DNA of 56,171 bases from a virus. Numbering within the stretch: position 1 is the stretch's first letter; the number at the start of each line of letters is the position of its first letter. Positions 8,299-15,936 of the stretch are shown here, piece after piece. The stretch spans positions 1 through 56,171 of IMG/VR virus record IMGVR_UViG_3300049489_000406. The stretch is one strand, 5' to 3'. A model generated the notes under the pieces. That model searched no databases. It was not told the DNA's origin and was given only the letters and a program-made list of their open reading frames with translations. The position numbers were made by a program, and so were the translations under genes.

Positions 8299-9640
8299 GC
8301 CCCACGACTATCAAGAAGATGCGCTTATCAGGCTTGAGAAGTGCCAAAGATTAGCCTTGTGGCTGCCAATGGGCGCGGGTAAAACGTCTATAATGCTTCA
8401 TCACATTGCTGCATTGCAAAAAAGGTTTTTAATCGTAGCTCCTACGTCTGTTATGTCTAGCACCTGGCAGAATGAAGCTTTAAAGTTTGACACTTTAAAG
8501 CATTTAACTTTTGAAACACTTCACGGAAAAGATAAAGAGCATCTGTATCTTAACTCTAAAGCTTCATGCTTCTTAATCAATTATGAAGGACTGCCCTGGC
8601 TGTACGATACAATCAAAAAACATAAAAAGATACGATTCAGGGGCATGGTGTTTGACGAGTCCAGCGCGTTGAAATCCCCATCTACCGTGCGTTTTAAAAA
8701 GGTAAGACACTTAGCAGCTAAAGTTGACTACGTATATCTCTTGAGTGCTACCCCCGCGCCAAACTCCGCGCTTGATCTATGGTCGCAATACTATCTGCTC
8801 GATCAGGGCTTGCGACTTGGTAAGTCATTCAGAAACTATAGAGATAAGTACTTTAACGAGCAGGGTTACACTTTTAAAAAGTACACAATCAAACCTGGTG
8901 CATGGGAAGAGATTACATCTGCTGTCGCGGATGTAACATTTAGAATTGACGACTCTCAGCTTACTACAAAGAATAATCTCAACACGGTAAAAGTAGCCTT
9001 TAAGCTTACTCAAAGTGTGAAAGAACACTATGACGAGTTAAAAGATAAGTTAGTGCTTGAGCTTAGAGACACATTGATCACAGCAGTTAACTCTGCCGTA
9101 CTCACATCAAAACTCAGGCAATTCGTATCCGGGTTTCTCTATGACGATGGTGCAGCGCCGCATAAAATCCATGATCTTAGGTATCAAAGGCTTGTAAAAC
9201 TTTTAGGCGGTGAATTATCAGATAAGAACACGCTCATAGCCTACAATTTCAAGTATGAGCTTGCCGCATTGCAGCATTTTATCCCTGATTTAGTGCATCT
9301 GGACTCTCGGCATATGGACAGAAACTCAATTATTGAAGCGTGGAATGCCGGAAAAATAAGGTATTTAGCGTGCAACCCTGCTAGCGTATCCCACGGTTTA
9401 AATCTGCAAGCAGGTGGGCATACTATTGTCTGGCTGAGTCTCACGTTCAGTTTAGAGAAATATCAGCAGCTTATAGGAAGGCTTAACAGACAAGGACAGT
9501 TGCACTCGGTTACTAACTATGTACTCGTCGCCAGTAACACTATAGATGATTACATATTCAGAGCTTTGATAAGCAAAAAGAACGTTCAGGATGTCTTTTT
9601 AAATTTTTTATACGATCTTCAAAAAAACTATTTACATTAG
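8288..9640 (+). CDS. SNF2/DEAD-like superfamily 2 helicase
   Basis: A 450-aa SF2 ATPase. Motif I is M-G-A-G-K-T (K32), motif II is V-F-D-E-S-S, motif III is L-S-A-T-P-A-P-N, and motif VI is I-G-R-L-N-R-Q-G-Q near the C-terminus, the signature of phage SNF2-type helicases. It overlaps the VRR-NUC gene and ends the replication operon. It probably remodels forks or recombination intermediates with the adjacent nucleases. Confidence 0.9.
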   Translation: MIFKPHDYQEDALIRLEKCQRLALWLPMGAGKTSIMLHHIAALQKRFLIVAPTSVMSSTWQNEALKFDTLKHLTFETLHGKDKEHLYLNSKASCFLINYEGLPWLYDTIKKHKKIRFRGMVFDESSALKSPSTVRFKKVRHLAAKVDYVYLLSATPAPNSALDLWSQYYLLDQGLRLGKSFRNYRDKYFNEQGYTFKKYTIKPGAWEEITSAVADVTFRIDDSQLTTKNNLNTVKVAFKLTQSVKEHYDELKDKLVLELRDTLITAVNSAVLTSKLRQFVSGFLYDDGAAPHKIHDLRYQRLVKLLGGELSDKNTLIAYNFKYELAALQHFIPDLVHLDSRHMDRNSIIEAWNAGKIRYLACNPASVSHGLNLQAGGHTIVWLSLTFSLEKYQQLIGRLNRQGQLHSVTNYVLVASNTIDDYIFRALISKKNVQDVFLNFLYDLQKNYLH

Positions 9641-9658
9641 TGTTAAATAGTTTATACT
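9631..9658 (+). promoter_or_regulatory. Promoter of the small-gene cluster, AGTGTTA class
   Basis: TTTACA (9631-9636), a 16-bp spacer and TATACT (9653-9658), with AGTGTTA at 9639-9645. The bases after the -10 (ATGTATTGAAA) recur after the -10 of the RtcB promoter at 15901, suggesting one promoter family with shared control. Confidence 0.7.
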
Positions 9659-9689
9659 GCATGTATTGAAAAGTTAAAGAGACTAAAAC

Positions 9690-9842
9690 ATGGACCCTAA
9701 AGATATTGATTGGCTGTGCGGAGAATATGAGCCACCTGTTGACCTGTACACCGTACTAGTCAGGACGCCCGAAAGGATCTTACAGGTTCCAAGCCGTCTA
9801 TTAACGCTTGATAACTTAATCGCCGCAATTGATAACAGCTAG
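9690..9842 (+). CDS. Small hypothetical protein
   Basis: A 50-aa acidic protein starting at the ATG at 9690, first gene after the 9631 promoter, with AAAGAGA upstream. It contains a D-I-D-W-L-C-G-E-Y start and an L-x-x-L-D-N-L-I-A-A-I-D helix-like end. No family recognised. Supported by promoter, ribosome site and close packing with the next gene. Confidence 0.5.
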   Translation: MDPKDIDWLCGEYEPPVDLYTVLVRTPERILQVPSRLLTLDNLIAAIDNS

Positions 9843-9852
9843 AGGTATAACT

Positions 9853-9990
9853 ATGAAATTTATCGTAATAGCCGCATCATTAGTTTTGTGCTCATGTTCA
9901 AGTTTAAAGTTTTACATTGTTGATTGGAACAATCAGGAGGACAGCCAAGGCTTGAAAAACTATCCATGCAATCACCAGCAAATGTGTTAA
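9853..9990 (+). CDS. Small lipoprotein
   Basis: A 45-aa protein with a short basic start, a hydrophobic run and a lipobox L-C-S-C, so it should be a lipid-anchored periplasmic peptide of about 32 residues with two further cysteines. GAGG precedes the ATG. Tiny lipoproteins of this kind occur in superinfection exclusion and lysis control, but nothing here decides the role. Confidence 0.6.
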   Translation: MKFIVIAASLVLCSCSSLKFYIVDWNNQEDSQGLKNYPCNHQQMC

Positions 9991-10002
9991 GGAGTGTAAA
10001 AA

Positions 10003-10167
10003 GTGTTGAGATCAATGAAATTGGCTATTCTCGTTGTCATTTTTGCCATTTGTGGGTGTACGAATTCGCTAGATGATAAAAGTAAAGACGATAAATGCAA
10101 ATGCGACTGTGATGATACCTCACTTGCATTCACACAGGGTTACGTCGTGGGTAATCTTATTCGGTAG
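10003..10167 (+). CDS. Small Cys/Asp-rich lipoprotein
   Basis: A 54-aa protein with a signal sequence and lipobox I-C-G-C. The mature part is rich in Asp, Lys and Cys (K-C-K-C-D-C-D-D), perhaps metal binding. The GTG at 10003 is chosen because AAGGAG lies 8 nt upstream; the ATG at 10015 is the alternative. Its C-terminus (G-Y-V-V-G-N-L-I-R) resembles that of the next gene (G-Y-I-T-G-R-I-V-K), and both have the same ribosome-site block AAGGAGTGTAAAAA. Confidence 0.6.
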   Translation: MLRSMKLAILVVIFAICGCTNSLDDKSKDDKCKCDCDDTSLAFTQGYVVGNLIR

Positions 10168-10183
10168 TTTAAGGAGTGTAAAA

Positions 10184-10432
10184 ATGCCAGTTATTTATCT
10201 TATAGGGGCTTTGTTAACTATAAGCTTAATCGTGACAATGTTTGCTGACAGTGGATATAGAATAGAATATTTTGTTACATCCTTTATTGTCTTAATTCTA
10301 TTTACCGCAGCCGCTATTTTGCTTGTCTTAGCACTTGTCTCAGCATCGGACGGTAAATTAAGTGAATGCAAATCTTACAATCCAGCATCTGCATATGCTG
10401 TTGGGTATATTACTGGCAGGATTGTAAAGTAG
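10184..10432 (+). CDS. Small two-span membrane protein
   Basis: An 82-aa protein with two transmembrane segments (I-Y-L-I-G-A-L-L-T-I-S-L-I-V and V-T-S-F-I-V-L-I-L-F-T-A-A-A-I-L-L-V) and a short polar C-terminus ending G-Y-I-T-G-R-I-V-K, similar to the preceding lipoprotein. The ATG at 10184 follows AAGGAG. Likely an inner-membrane peptide; function unknown. Confidence 0.6.
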   Translation: MPVIYLIGALLTISLIVTMFADSGYRIEYFVTSFIVLILFTAAAILLVLALVSASDGKLSECKSYNPASAYAVGYITGRIVK

Positions 10433-10434
10433 AT

Positions 10435-10833
10435 ATGAAATACGAATTTACCGGAGATACAAAAATAATCTATGTAGGATTTAATCTTACACCCGTAGTA
10501 CTACATAGAATACGCGCTATAAAGAATTTTTTGTATGACATCCCTTTTGGAAACTTTTGTATTGTAACAGGTGAGCTAGGGGGATGGATAGAGAAAGAAA
10601 GCAATTTGAGCCATGATGGAGATTGTTGGGTGACCGATGATGCTCAAGTCTATCAGGGCGCTACAGTTCGTGATAACGCCTCAATTCGTGGTAACGCTCA
10701 CATTTATGGTAAGGCGTTAATTTGTGACGATTCTATTGTTACGCATAACGCTAGAGTATCCGGTAACGCTATTGTGCGCGGAAAATCCATTATACATTCA
10801 TATATGCGGGTAACTGGTAATAAAGAGAGGTGA
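10435..10833 (+). CDS. Left-handed beta-helix (hexapeptide repeat) protein, paralogue 1
   Basis: A 132-aa protein of the phage/prophage family that begins M-K-Y-E-F-T-G, contains G-E-L-G-G-W-I-E-K-E-x-N-L-S, then a run of hexapeptide repeats (A-x-V, G-N-A, D-N-A units) expected to fold as a left-handed beta helix. These resemble acyltransferase trimer folds but have no evident catalytic His. A second copy lies at 11537. The start is the ATG at 10435, 2 nt after the upstream stop. Confidence 0.75.
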   Translation: MKYEFTGDTKIIYVGFNLTPVVLHRIRAIKNFLYDIPFGNFCIVTGELGGWIEKESNLSHDGDCWVTDDAQVYQGATVRDNASIRGNAHIYGKALICDDSIVTHNARVSGNAIVRGKSIIHSYMRVTGNKER

Positions 10834-10838
10834 TAGTG

Positions 10839-11024
10839 ATGGGTATTAAAACAGATCTTAAAAGTCTTAATGAGTTTATGAAGGACTATAAAGAAAACCC
10901 TAAAAAGTATGAGGGTTTGAAATTGTATGACGCTTTAGATGTCTACAGAAATCCTAAGATTCGTGTTAGGGATTTTCAATACGTCGTCTGTTATCTTGCT
11001 GAGTTGTTAAAAGTTTACCAATGA
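10839..11024 (+). CDS. Small hypothetical protein
   Basis: A 61-aa, Lys-rich and probably helical protein. The ATG at 10839 has GAGAGG 9 nt upstream; a GTG at 10830 overlapping the previous stop is less likely. No family recognised. It lies between the hexapeptide protein and the His-rich membrane protein. Confidence 0.55.
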   Translation: MGIKTDLKSLNEFMKDYKENPKKYEGLKLYDALDVYRNPKIRVRDFQYVVCYLAELLKVYQ

Positions 11025-11045
11025 AATTGTAAAGAGAGGTGAAAC

Positions 11046-11540
11046 ATGCAAAACGTAGCAAACAATATCAAGATAAGTGAAATCGCAGTGGGCGTATTAA
11101 AGCGTCTATTTGATGCCGCAATAATTCTAACATTTATCGGAAGTTCTTACTACGTATACAACGCAATTAAACACAAGCAGGAGATGAAACATGCAACACT
11201 TAAACCCGTTGAGTCTAGTTATCTGTATAGGGCTATTGGGTCAGATGATAGCTTTAGTCTCTTACAAAATAATTCACGTGGACAGGTACATACTACCACC
11301 CATCGATCACATCACAATAAAGCAGTAGTTCATCATCACTCAATCAAGCATGCGCATCATGAGTTAACCCACCATAAAGCGCACGCGCATGTCACTGGCG
11401 GTAAGGTGCAAACGCATCATCACTCAATTAAGCACCCAGAGGGGCTACTTGTCATTGATAACGGTGCAGGAGTACACACGGGTGTATTAATCAATCACGA
11501 GAGTACATTGCCGATCCATGCCGTAAGGGGTGAGTCATGA
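11046..11540 (+). CDS. Histidine-rich membrane protein
   Basis: A 164-aa protein with one N-terminal transmembrane segment (residues about 24-39, A-A-I-I-L-T-F-I-G-S-S-Y-Y-V) and a central region very rich in His, including two copies of H-H-H-S-I-K-H. The His blocks suggest metal binding at the membrane, in cytoplasm or periplasm depending on topology. It overlaps the second hexapeptide gene by ATGA, so the two are co-translated. No known family. Confidence 0.65.
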   Translation: MQNVANNIKISEIAVGVLKRLFDAAIILTFIGSSYYVYNAIKHKQEMKHATLKPVESSYLYRAIGSDDSFSLLQNNSRGQVHTTTHRSHHNKAVVHHHSIKHAHHELTHHKAHAHVTGGKVQTHHHSIKHPEGLLVIDNGAGVHTGVLINHESTLPIHAVRGES

Positions 11541-11959
11541 GTAAGAAATACGAGTTTACCGGAGAGACGAGAGTAGTTGTTTATAAAAAATCAGGTGATT
11601 TTGTAAACGTAAATCTAAAAAGGATACGCGCACTTAGGGATTTTGGAGATGTAAGAACAGGTGACCTTGGCGGTTGGATAGAGAAAGAGGACAATCTGAG
11701 TCAAGAAGGCAAATGTTGGGTATACCATAACGCAATCGCTGCTGGAAACTCTAAAATATCTGGTGGTGCTTGCATCAAGGATAATGCTCAGATATTTGAT
11801 AATATTAAAATATCTGAAATGGCTATTATAAGCGGTGAAGCAAGAATATCAGGCGATTCTATAATATCCGGCACGACTCACGTCTCAATAAATGCTTGTA
11901 TATTCGATTCTGAAGAATATCAAAGTGCGCGTACTCTTTTTAAAATAGGTGAGTCATGA
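11537..11959 (+). CDS. Left-handed beta-helix (hexapeptide repeat) protein, paralogue 2
   Basis: A 140-aa paralogue of the 10435 gene with the same order: K-Y-E-F-T-G-E-T start, G-D-L-G-G-W-I-E-K-E-D-N-L-S, then hexapeptide turns rich in I-S-G and D-N. It is coupled by ATGA overlaps to both neighbours. The duplication flanks the His-rich membrane protein. Function unknown; probably a small trimeric beta-helix. Confidence 0.75.
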   Translation: MSKKYEFTGETRVVVYKKSGDFVNVNLKRIRALRDFGDVRTGDLGGWIEKEDNLSQEGKCWVYHNAIAAGNSKISGGACIKDNAQIFDNIKISEMAIISGEARISGDSIISGTTHVSINACIFDSEEYQSARTLFKIGES

Positions 11960-12258
11960 GTAATAAATATAGAAGCACATACGAAGACATAGCGAAAATA
12001 GCAGATGAGCTTGTTAGAGTAGTAAAAAGGTCTAATCAATTCTGCAAAATAGGTGCGGACGATGAGGAGTATTGTCGCCGTGTTTTTATTACTATGTTGA
12101 GTGTATTTTGCACACAGATTGATGTCTGCTTCTATCCTGTAGTTGCTCTCCAAGAAGATGAGGAAGAAGTTGTAAGTTTTATGAATAAGTGTACCAACAA
12201 CATATATTTGAAATATGAGTCAAATGTAATCAATCAGTTGAGTAATATGGTTCATTAA
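11956..12258 (+). CDS. Hypothetical protein
   Basis: A 100-aa, mainly helical, slightly acidic protein overlapping the hexapeptide gene by ATGA. No recognisable motif. Gene reality is supported by the coupling and continuous strand organisation. Confidence 0.55.
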   Translation: MSNKYRSTYEDIAKIADELVRVVKRSNQFCKIGADDEEYCRRVFITMLSVFCTQIDVCFYPVVALQEDEEEVVSFMNKCTNNIYLKYESNVINQLSNMVH

Positions 12259-12320
12259 ATAAGGCGAATGAATTTTGGGTGTTACTTGTAAAGATAGGAA
12301 AATAAAAGGTAAACACGATT

Positions 12321-12497
12321 ATGACTGACTATATAAAAGCCTTAGCCGATTTCATCGGATATTCAGCAGCCCTATGCGGCATGGTGTTCTTAATCATGAT
12401 CGCATATGCATACGTTAAAGATGTCAACGAGGGGGTGGCATGTAAGAGTGACGCGATACCCAGTGTGATTACTAAAGTGCAAGATACTTATTTTTAG
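12321..12497 (+). CDS. Small membrane protein
   Basis: A 58-aa protein with a single clear transmembrane helix (Y-S-A-A-L-C-G-M-V-F-L-I-M-I-A-Y-A-Y-V) and a polar tail. AAAGGTAAA precedes the ATG. Unknown function; one of several membrane peptides in the cluster. Confidence 0.55.
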   Translation: MTDYIKALADFIGYSAALCGMVFLIMIAYAYVKDVNEGVACKSDAIPSVITKVQDTYF

Positions 12498-12508
12498 AGA
12501 GGTAGAAA

Positions 12509-12601
12509 ATGAAAAACAAAAAGACACTATGCATTGCAATCAATGTAGCAATTGGATTTATGGGAGTTGTAGCGTTCTTGGTTTGTTGGATGGGAGGGTA
12601 G
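12509..12601 (+). CDS. Very small membrane peptide
   Basis: A 30-aa peptide with a basic start (M-K-N-K-K) and one hydrophobic helix. GAGAGGT lies upstream and the next gene starts 3 nt after its stop, consistent with a translated gene in the operon. Confidence 0.45.
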   Translation: MKNKKTLCIAINVAIGFMGVVAFLVCWMGG

Positions 12602-12604
12602 GAA

Positions 12605-12901
12605 ATGAGTGATCTAGTAGTGCCCAAACAAGATAAATGGAAGGAGTTAGTGTATAGGCATAAGGAATCCTTTAACCATTTCTTGTCTGATTTCATGCAA
12701 AAAGCTAATCCTGTCTTCTTAGAGTCTGTAAACTTCGCTCCCGAACATATTCAATTAGATTGTTTCCTTATGGAGATGCTTTTGCATTCATCTTTTCAAA
12801 GTTACGAGGATGTTTTAAAAGTTTTAAGATTGCATGCAATGAACACTATACTTTCCAAAAACGACTACATGGACGTATTAAAAAGGAGAAAACTATGCTA
12901 G
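12605..12901 (+). CDS. Hypothetical protein, paralogue of the 15639 gene
   Basis: A 98-aa helical protein. It shares with the 15639 product a W-K-E-L-V-type start, an F-rich helix, an E-S-V-x-x-x-P-E-type segment, a D-x-x-L motif and an L-H pair. The two copies bracket the PRPP/NAMPT/HAD genes. It overlaps the PRPP-synthetase-like gene by 7 nt (ATGCTAG), so they are coupled. Function unknown, possibly tied to the cassette. Confidence 0.6.
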   Translation: MSDLVVPKQDKWKELVYRHKESFNHFLSDFMQKANPVFLESVNFAPEHIQLDCFLMEMLLHSSFQSYEDVLKVLRLHAMNTILSKNDYMDVLKRRKLC

Positions 12902-13704
12902 ATGAGAGCAATTTTACAATCACTTATTTTAACTCAGGTGAGCCTAGGGTTGTGTTTAAAAATAATATACACGTTGATGCGCTAGAAGTTATTAAGTGGG
13001 ACAGCATAAAACATCCAAACCTCATGGTTCCAATACTTATGGCTGATGCTATATCTACTCACACTAGGGTACATTTTCTTAAACCTCTTATCGCAAGTTA
13101 TTTACCGTTCAGTAGACATGATAGGAATTTCGCGGTTGGTGAGTATGCACACATTGACCCAGCTTTAAACGTGCTTGGTAGATACTTTAGCCGCATAAAA
13201 ACGCATGCTTTACATTGTGAAAATAGGTGGGGCAATTTCATAGAAAACGTTTTAATCAATGAGGATAGCGTAGGTTCTCAAAATAAATTGATCATTTATC
13301 CGGATGCTTCGGCGTACAAGCACTATTCAAGAGATAGCAGAAAACCATATTATTTTCTTGAGAAGAAAAGAAATTTAGCCGATGTGGTAATTTCTTCATT
13401 GCAAGAAGATGCTATACGCGCTGCTTGTGCTGTGAATAATTATGAAGAGATACTATTACTTGATGATATTTGCGATGGTGGAAGAACGTTAATCGAATCC
13501 GCAAAATACATTAGAAATAATATTAACAATAGCACACCAATTAGAGCATGTGTATATCACGCATTCCCTACGTTCATAAAAAATAATCTATGGGAGTATG
13601 TAGATAGACTTTACGTTATTAATGCAGATTCATACAACAGTCTCATTGGTTTATCAGATATACCTAGTAACTTTTTACATAAAATAGAGGATGATCTATG
13701 CTAG
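12895..13704 (+). CDS. PRPP-synthetase-like pyrophosphokinase (Prs/Adps family)
   Basis: A 269-aa member of the ribose-phosphate pyrophosphokinase family. It has Y-L-P-F-S-R-H-D-R, corresponding to the Y-x-P-Y-x-R-Q-D-R loop of Prs, and a PRPP-binding motif L-L-L-D-D-I-C-D-G-G-R-T. It is shorter than bacterial Prs (about 315 aa). The ATG at 12895 follows AAAAGGAG, and the gene overlaps the NAMPT-like gene by 7 nt with an identical ATGCTAG junction. Family members make PRPP from ribose-5-phosphate, or in the NARP1 anti-defence pathway convert ADP-ribose to ADPR-pyrophosphate. No NMN adenylyltransferase is visible here, which favours the latter by inference. Confidence 0.85.
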   Translation: MLDESNFTITYFNSGEPRVVFKNNIHVDALEVIKWDSIKHPNLMVPILMADAISTHTRVHFLKPLIASYLPFSRHDRNFAVGEYAHIDPALNVLGRYFSRIKTHALHCENRWGNFIENVLINEDSVGSQNKLIIYPDASAYKHYSRDSRKPYYFLEKKRNLADVVISSLQEDAIRAACAVNNYEEILLLDDICDGGRTLIESAKYIRNNINNSTPIRACVYHAFPTFIKNNLWEYVDRLYVINADSYNSLIGLSDIPSNFLHKIEDDLC

Positions 13705-15173
13705 TAAATAACCCATTAATGCTTACTGATTTTTATAAGACTGGGCATATTAAACAGTATCCTCCAGGCACCACGCTTATATACTCTAACATGACCGCGA
13801 GGGATGATAAGTATACAATTTGCAATGAATCACCACTATATAATCATAAAGTGATTATGTTTGGTTTACATCATTTCATCTCTTTACTTAAAAATGAGCT
13901 TGACTCAATGAATTATAGAATGGCAGACGTGTATATGGATTTGGTTAAAGAAAGCACAGGAGTAGATCTAAACCCAAAAGATTACTACCGTTTACTTACT
14001 ATCAGTGGCATACCTTTGGAAATTAAAGGGTTTGAAGAAGGTGAGCTTGTTCCTGTAGGCATTCCATTGATAACTGTTCAGAACACGAATACGTCATTTT
14101 TTTGGCTCACCAATTTTATAGAAACCTGGATGAGTTCAGAAATTTGGAAGTGCATCAACAACGCAACAATAGCTTATGAGTACAAGAAGCTATTTACATA
14201 CTACGCCATGCAAACATGCGACACTATCGATCACGTAGACTTCCAAGGGCATGATTTTAGCTTTCGAGGAATGTCTGGCGCAGATGATGCTATTCTAAGC
14301 GGATTGGCTCATTTGACATGCTTCAAAGGCACCGACACGCTTCCTGCTATATATTACGGGAAAGTGTTGTACGGAAAAGATGTGACAGGGTACAGCATTC
14401 CCGCGACCGAGCATTCTGTAATGAGCGCTTACGGAGAAGATAACGAGCTTGAAACTTTTAGACATCTTATTAACGATGTCTACCCTTCTGGCTTAGTGTC
14501 CATCGTTAGTGACACTTGGGATTTTTGGCGTGTTATGAATGACTACTTGTCTATCCTCAAGGATGACATCCTAAAGCGTGAGGGTAAAGTAGTATTCCGA
14601 CCAGATAGCGGCAATCCTGCTGATATTGTTTGCGGCACAGCAACAGAAATTGGTGCTATTGAAGCCCTAGCTAATGTTTTTGGATTTAGTACGAACAGTA
14701 AGGGCTATAAAGAGCTAAACCCAAAAGTAGGACTGATCTACGGCGATGGAATCACAATTAAAACAGTCATTGACATACTCGAGAGATTAAAAGCCAAAGG
14801 CTGGGCGTCTAATAATATTGTCTTCGGTATTGGATCGTATACGTACCAGTACAGCACACGTGATAGCTTTTCTTTCGCTATGAAATCTACTTACACTGAA
14901 AGAGACGGCAAAGGGTATGAAATTTTCAAAAGCCCTAAAACTGGACAGTACAAAAAGTCCGCACGTGGTTTGATACGAGTCGATAAAAATGATAACGGAG
15001 AATTCACTTTTACTGATAGAGTGTCCAGGGGTGAGGAGCTAAAAACTTACTTAACTACGTATTTAAGCAAATACGGAATACAATACGATCACTCATTTAC
15101 AAGCATAAGAGATAAGATCAATGAAAACATACAAAAAGAGTTAAGCAATGCTGGAAAAGATAGTAATATTTGA
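13698..15173 (+). CDS. Nicotinamide phosphoribosyltransferase-like enzyme (NadV/Namat family)
   Basis: A 491-aa NAMPT-family enzyme, full length. Visible signatures are T-D-F-Y-K-T-G-H near the start, H-D-F-S-F-R-G-M-S, F-K-G-T-D-T, A-T-E-H-S-V-M, R-P-D-S-G-N-P and G-D-G-I. NadV makes NMN from nicotinamide and PRPP. In phage NARP1 the homologue joins ADPR-pyrophosphate to nicotinamide to give NAD+ directly. Coupled to the Prs-like gene, it forms a two-gene NAD module. Which of the two chemistries applies cannot be read from the sequence. Confidence 0.92.
   Translation: MLVNNPLMLTDFYKTGHIKQYPPGTTLIYSNMTARDDKYTICNESPLYNHKVIMFGLHHFISLLKNELDSMNYRMADVYMDLVKESTGVDLNPKDYYRLLTISGIPLEIKGFEEGELVPVGIPLITVQNTNTSFFWLTNFIETWMSSEIWKCINNATIAYEYKKLFTYYAMQTCDTIDHVDFQGHDFSFRGMSGADDAILSGLAHLTCFKGTDTLPAIYYGKVLYGKDVTGYSIPATEHSVMSAYGEDNELETFRHLINDVYPSGLVSIVSDTWDFWRVMNDYLSILKDDILKREGKVVFRPDSGNPADIVCGTATEIGAIEALANVFGFSTNSKGYKELNPKVGLIYGDGITIKTVIDILERLKAKGWASNNIVFGIGSYTYQYSTRDSFSFAMKSTYTERDGKGYEIFKSPKTGQYKKSARGLIRVDKNDNGEFTFTDRVSRGEELKTYLTTYLSKYGIQYDHSFTSIRDKINENIQKELSNAGKDSNI
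15123..15150 (+). repeat. 28-bp direct repeat, copy 1 (end of NAMPT-like gene)
   Basis: Matches 15614-15641 at 27 of 28 positions. Copy 1 encodes part of the NAMPT-like C-terminus and supplies the ribosome site and ATG of the HAD gene. The pair brackets the HAD gene and looks like an insertion scar. Confidence 0.85.
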
Positions 15174-15600
15174 CTTAGATGGAACCCTTAGTGACGACTC
15201 ACACAGAGAACACCACATAAGGAATCATCCTCAGAATTGGGAAGAGTACAACAAACACCAATTGCTTGATCCACCAAACATAGCAATTACCAAGATGTTT
15301 GAGGTGTTTTTGCACTCCAAATCTATTAAGCCAGTAATAATAACTGGTAGAACAGAAAGATACAGGAATAAAACTGTTGAATGGATTAAAAAGCATATTA
15401 ATTTAGGTGATTCATTTCCTGACCTGTTTATGAAACACAATGATGATTTTAGAACTGGGCACTTCTTTAAAAGGGAAACAGTGGAGAAATTAATGATAAA
15501 TCACGATGTTCTTTTTGTTGTTGATGATAGGGACAGCGCGGTGAAAATGTGGAGGGATGAAGGATTTACCTGTCTTCAATGTAGGTATGGCGATTTTTAA
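15148..15600 (+). CDS. HAD phosphatase resembling the 3-phosphatase domain of polynucleotide kinase
   Basis: A 150-aa HAD-fold phosphatase. Motif I is F-D-L-D-G-T-L (D9, D11), motif II region is I-I-T-G-R-T-E-R-Y-R-N-K-T, and the C-terminus has V-V-D-D-R-D-S-A-V-K-M-W-R and ends C-L-Q-C-R-Y-G-D-F, very like the phosphatase domain of T4 Pnkp. The kinase domain is absent. It could remove 3-phosphates from broken nucleic acid ends or hydrolyse nucleotides of the NAD pathway. It overlaps the NAMPT-like gene by 26 nt and precedes RtcB. Confidence 0.82.
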   Translation: MLEKIVIFDLDGTLSDDSHREHHIRNHPQNWEEYNKHQLLDPPNIAITKMFEVFLHSKSIKPVIITGRTERYRNKTVEWIKKHINLGDSFPDLFMKHNDDFRTGHFFKRETVEKLMINHDVLFVVDDRDSAVKMWRDEGFTCLQCRYGDF

Positions 15601-15613
15601 AAATGAGAAGAAC

Positions 15614-15641
15614 GAAAACATACAAAAGGAGTTAAGCAATG
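15614..15641 (+). repeat. 28-bp direct repeat, copy 2 (leader of the 15639 gene)
   Basis: Differs from 15123-15150 at one base (GGAG instead of AGAG). It provides the Shine-Dalgarno sequence and ATG of the 15639 gene. Confidence 0.85.
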
Positions 15642-15890
15642 AACGAGAGTAAAAAGTGGCTAGAACTGGTACAGAAACAGGAAAAAAGATTTAAGAATGC
15701 GGTCAATAGTGTTATTTCTCAGATAAATAAATCTTATTTTGAGGAATTGGAATCAGTGCCTGAAAAGTTTAGTGTAGATTATATTTTATTGAACGCATAT
15801 CTTCACGCTTATGACTTCCATGACGACTTCATTAATAACTATGTACCTACGGATTTACGCGAAAGTGTAAAAAAGTGTTTAACTATTTAA
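15639..15890 (+). CDS. Hypothetical protein, paralogue of the 12605 gene
   Basis: An 83-aa helical protein starting at the ATG inside the second 28-bp repeat, preceded by AAAGGAG. It shares a W-L-E-L-V start, an E-S-V-P-E-K-F segment and L-L-x-x-Y-L-H with the 12605 product, but is shorter. It closes the NAD/HAD cassette; the RtcB promoter overlaps its 3-prime end. Unknown function. Confidence 0.6.
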   Translation: MNESKKWLELVQKQEKRFKNAVNSVISQINKSYFEELESVPEKFSVDYILLNAYLHAYDFHDDFINNYVPTDLRESVKKCLTI

Positions 15891-15906
15891 CTTTTAGTGT
15901 TATACT
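15878..15906 (+). promoter_or_regulatory. RtcB promoter, AGTGTTA class
   Basis: TTTAAC (15878-15883), a 17-bp spacer and TATACT (15901-15906). AGTGTTA at 15896-15902 overlaps the -10 exactly as in the 2637 promoter, and the downstream ATGTATTGAAA block matches the 9631 promoter. Confidence 0.7.
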
Positions 15907-15936
15907 AGATGTATTGAAACTTTAAGAAGTACAGTG

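Noticed and set aside
301-9640. Replication gene set as a novel system.
   Set aside because: Primase-helicase, DUF2800, DUF2815, PolA, VRR-NUC and SNF2 genes form a well-known phage module.
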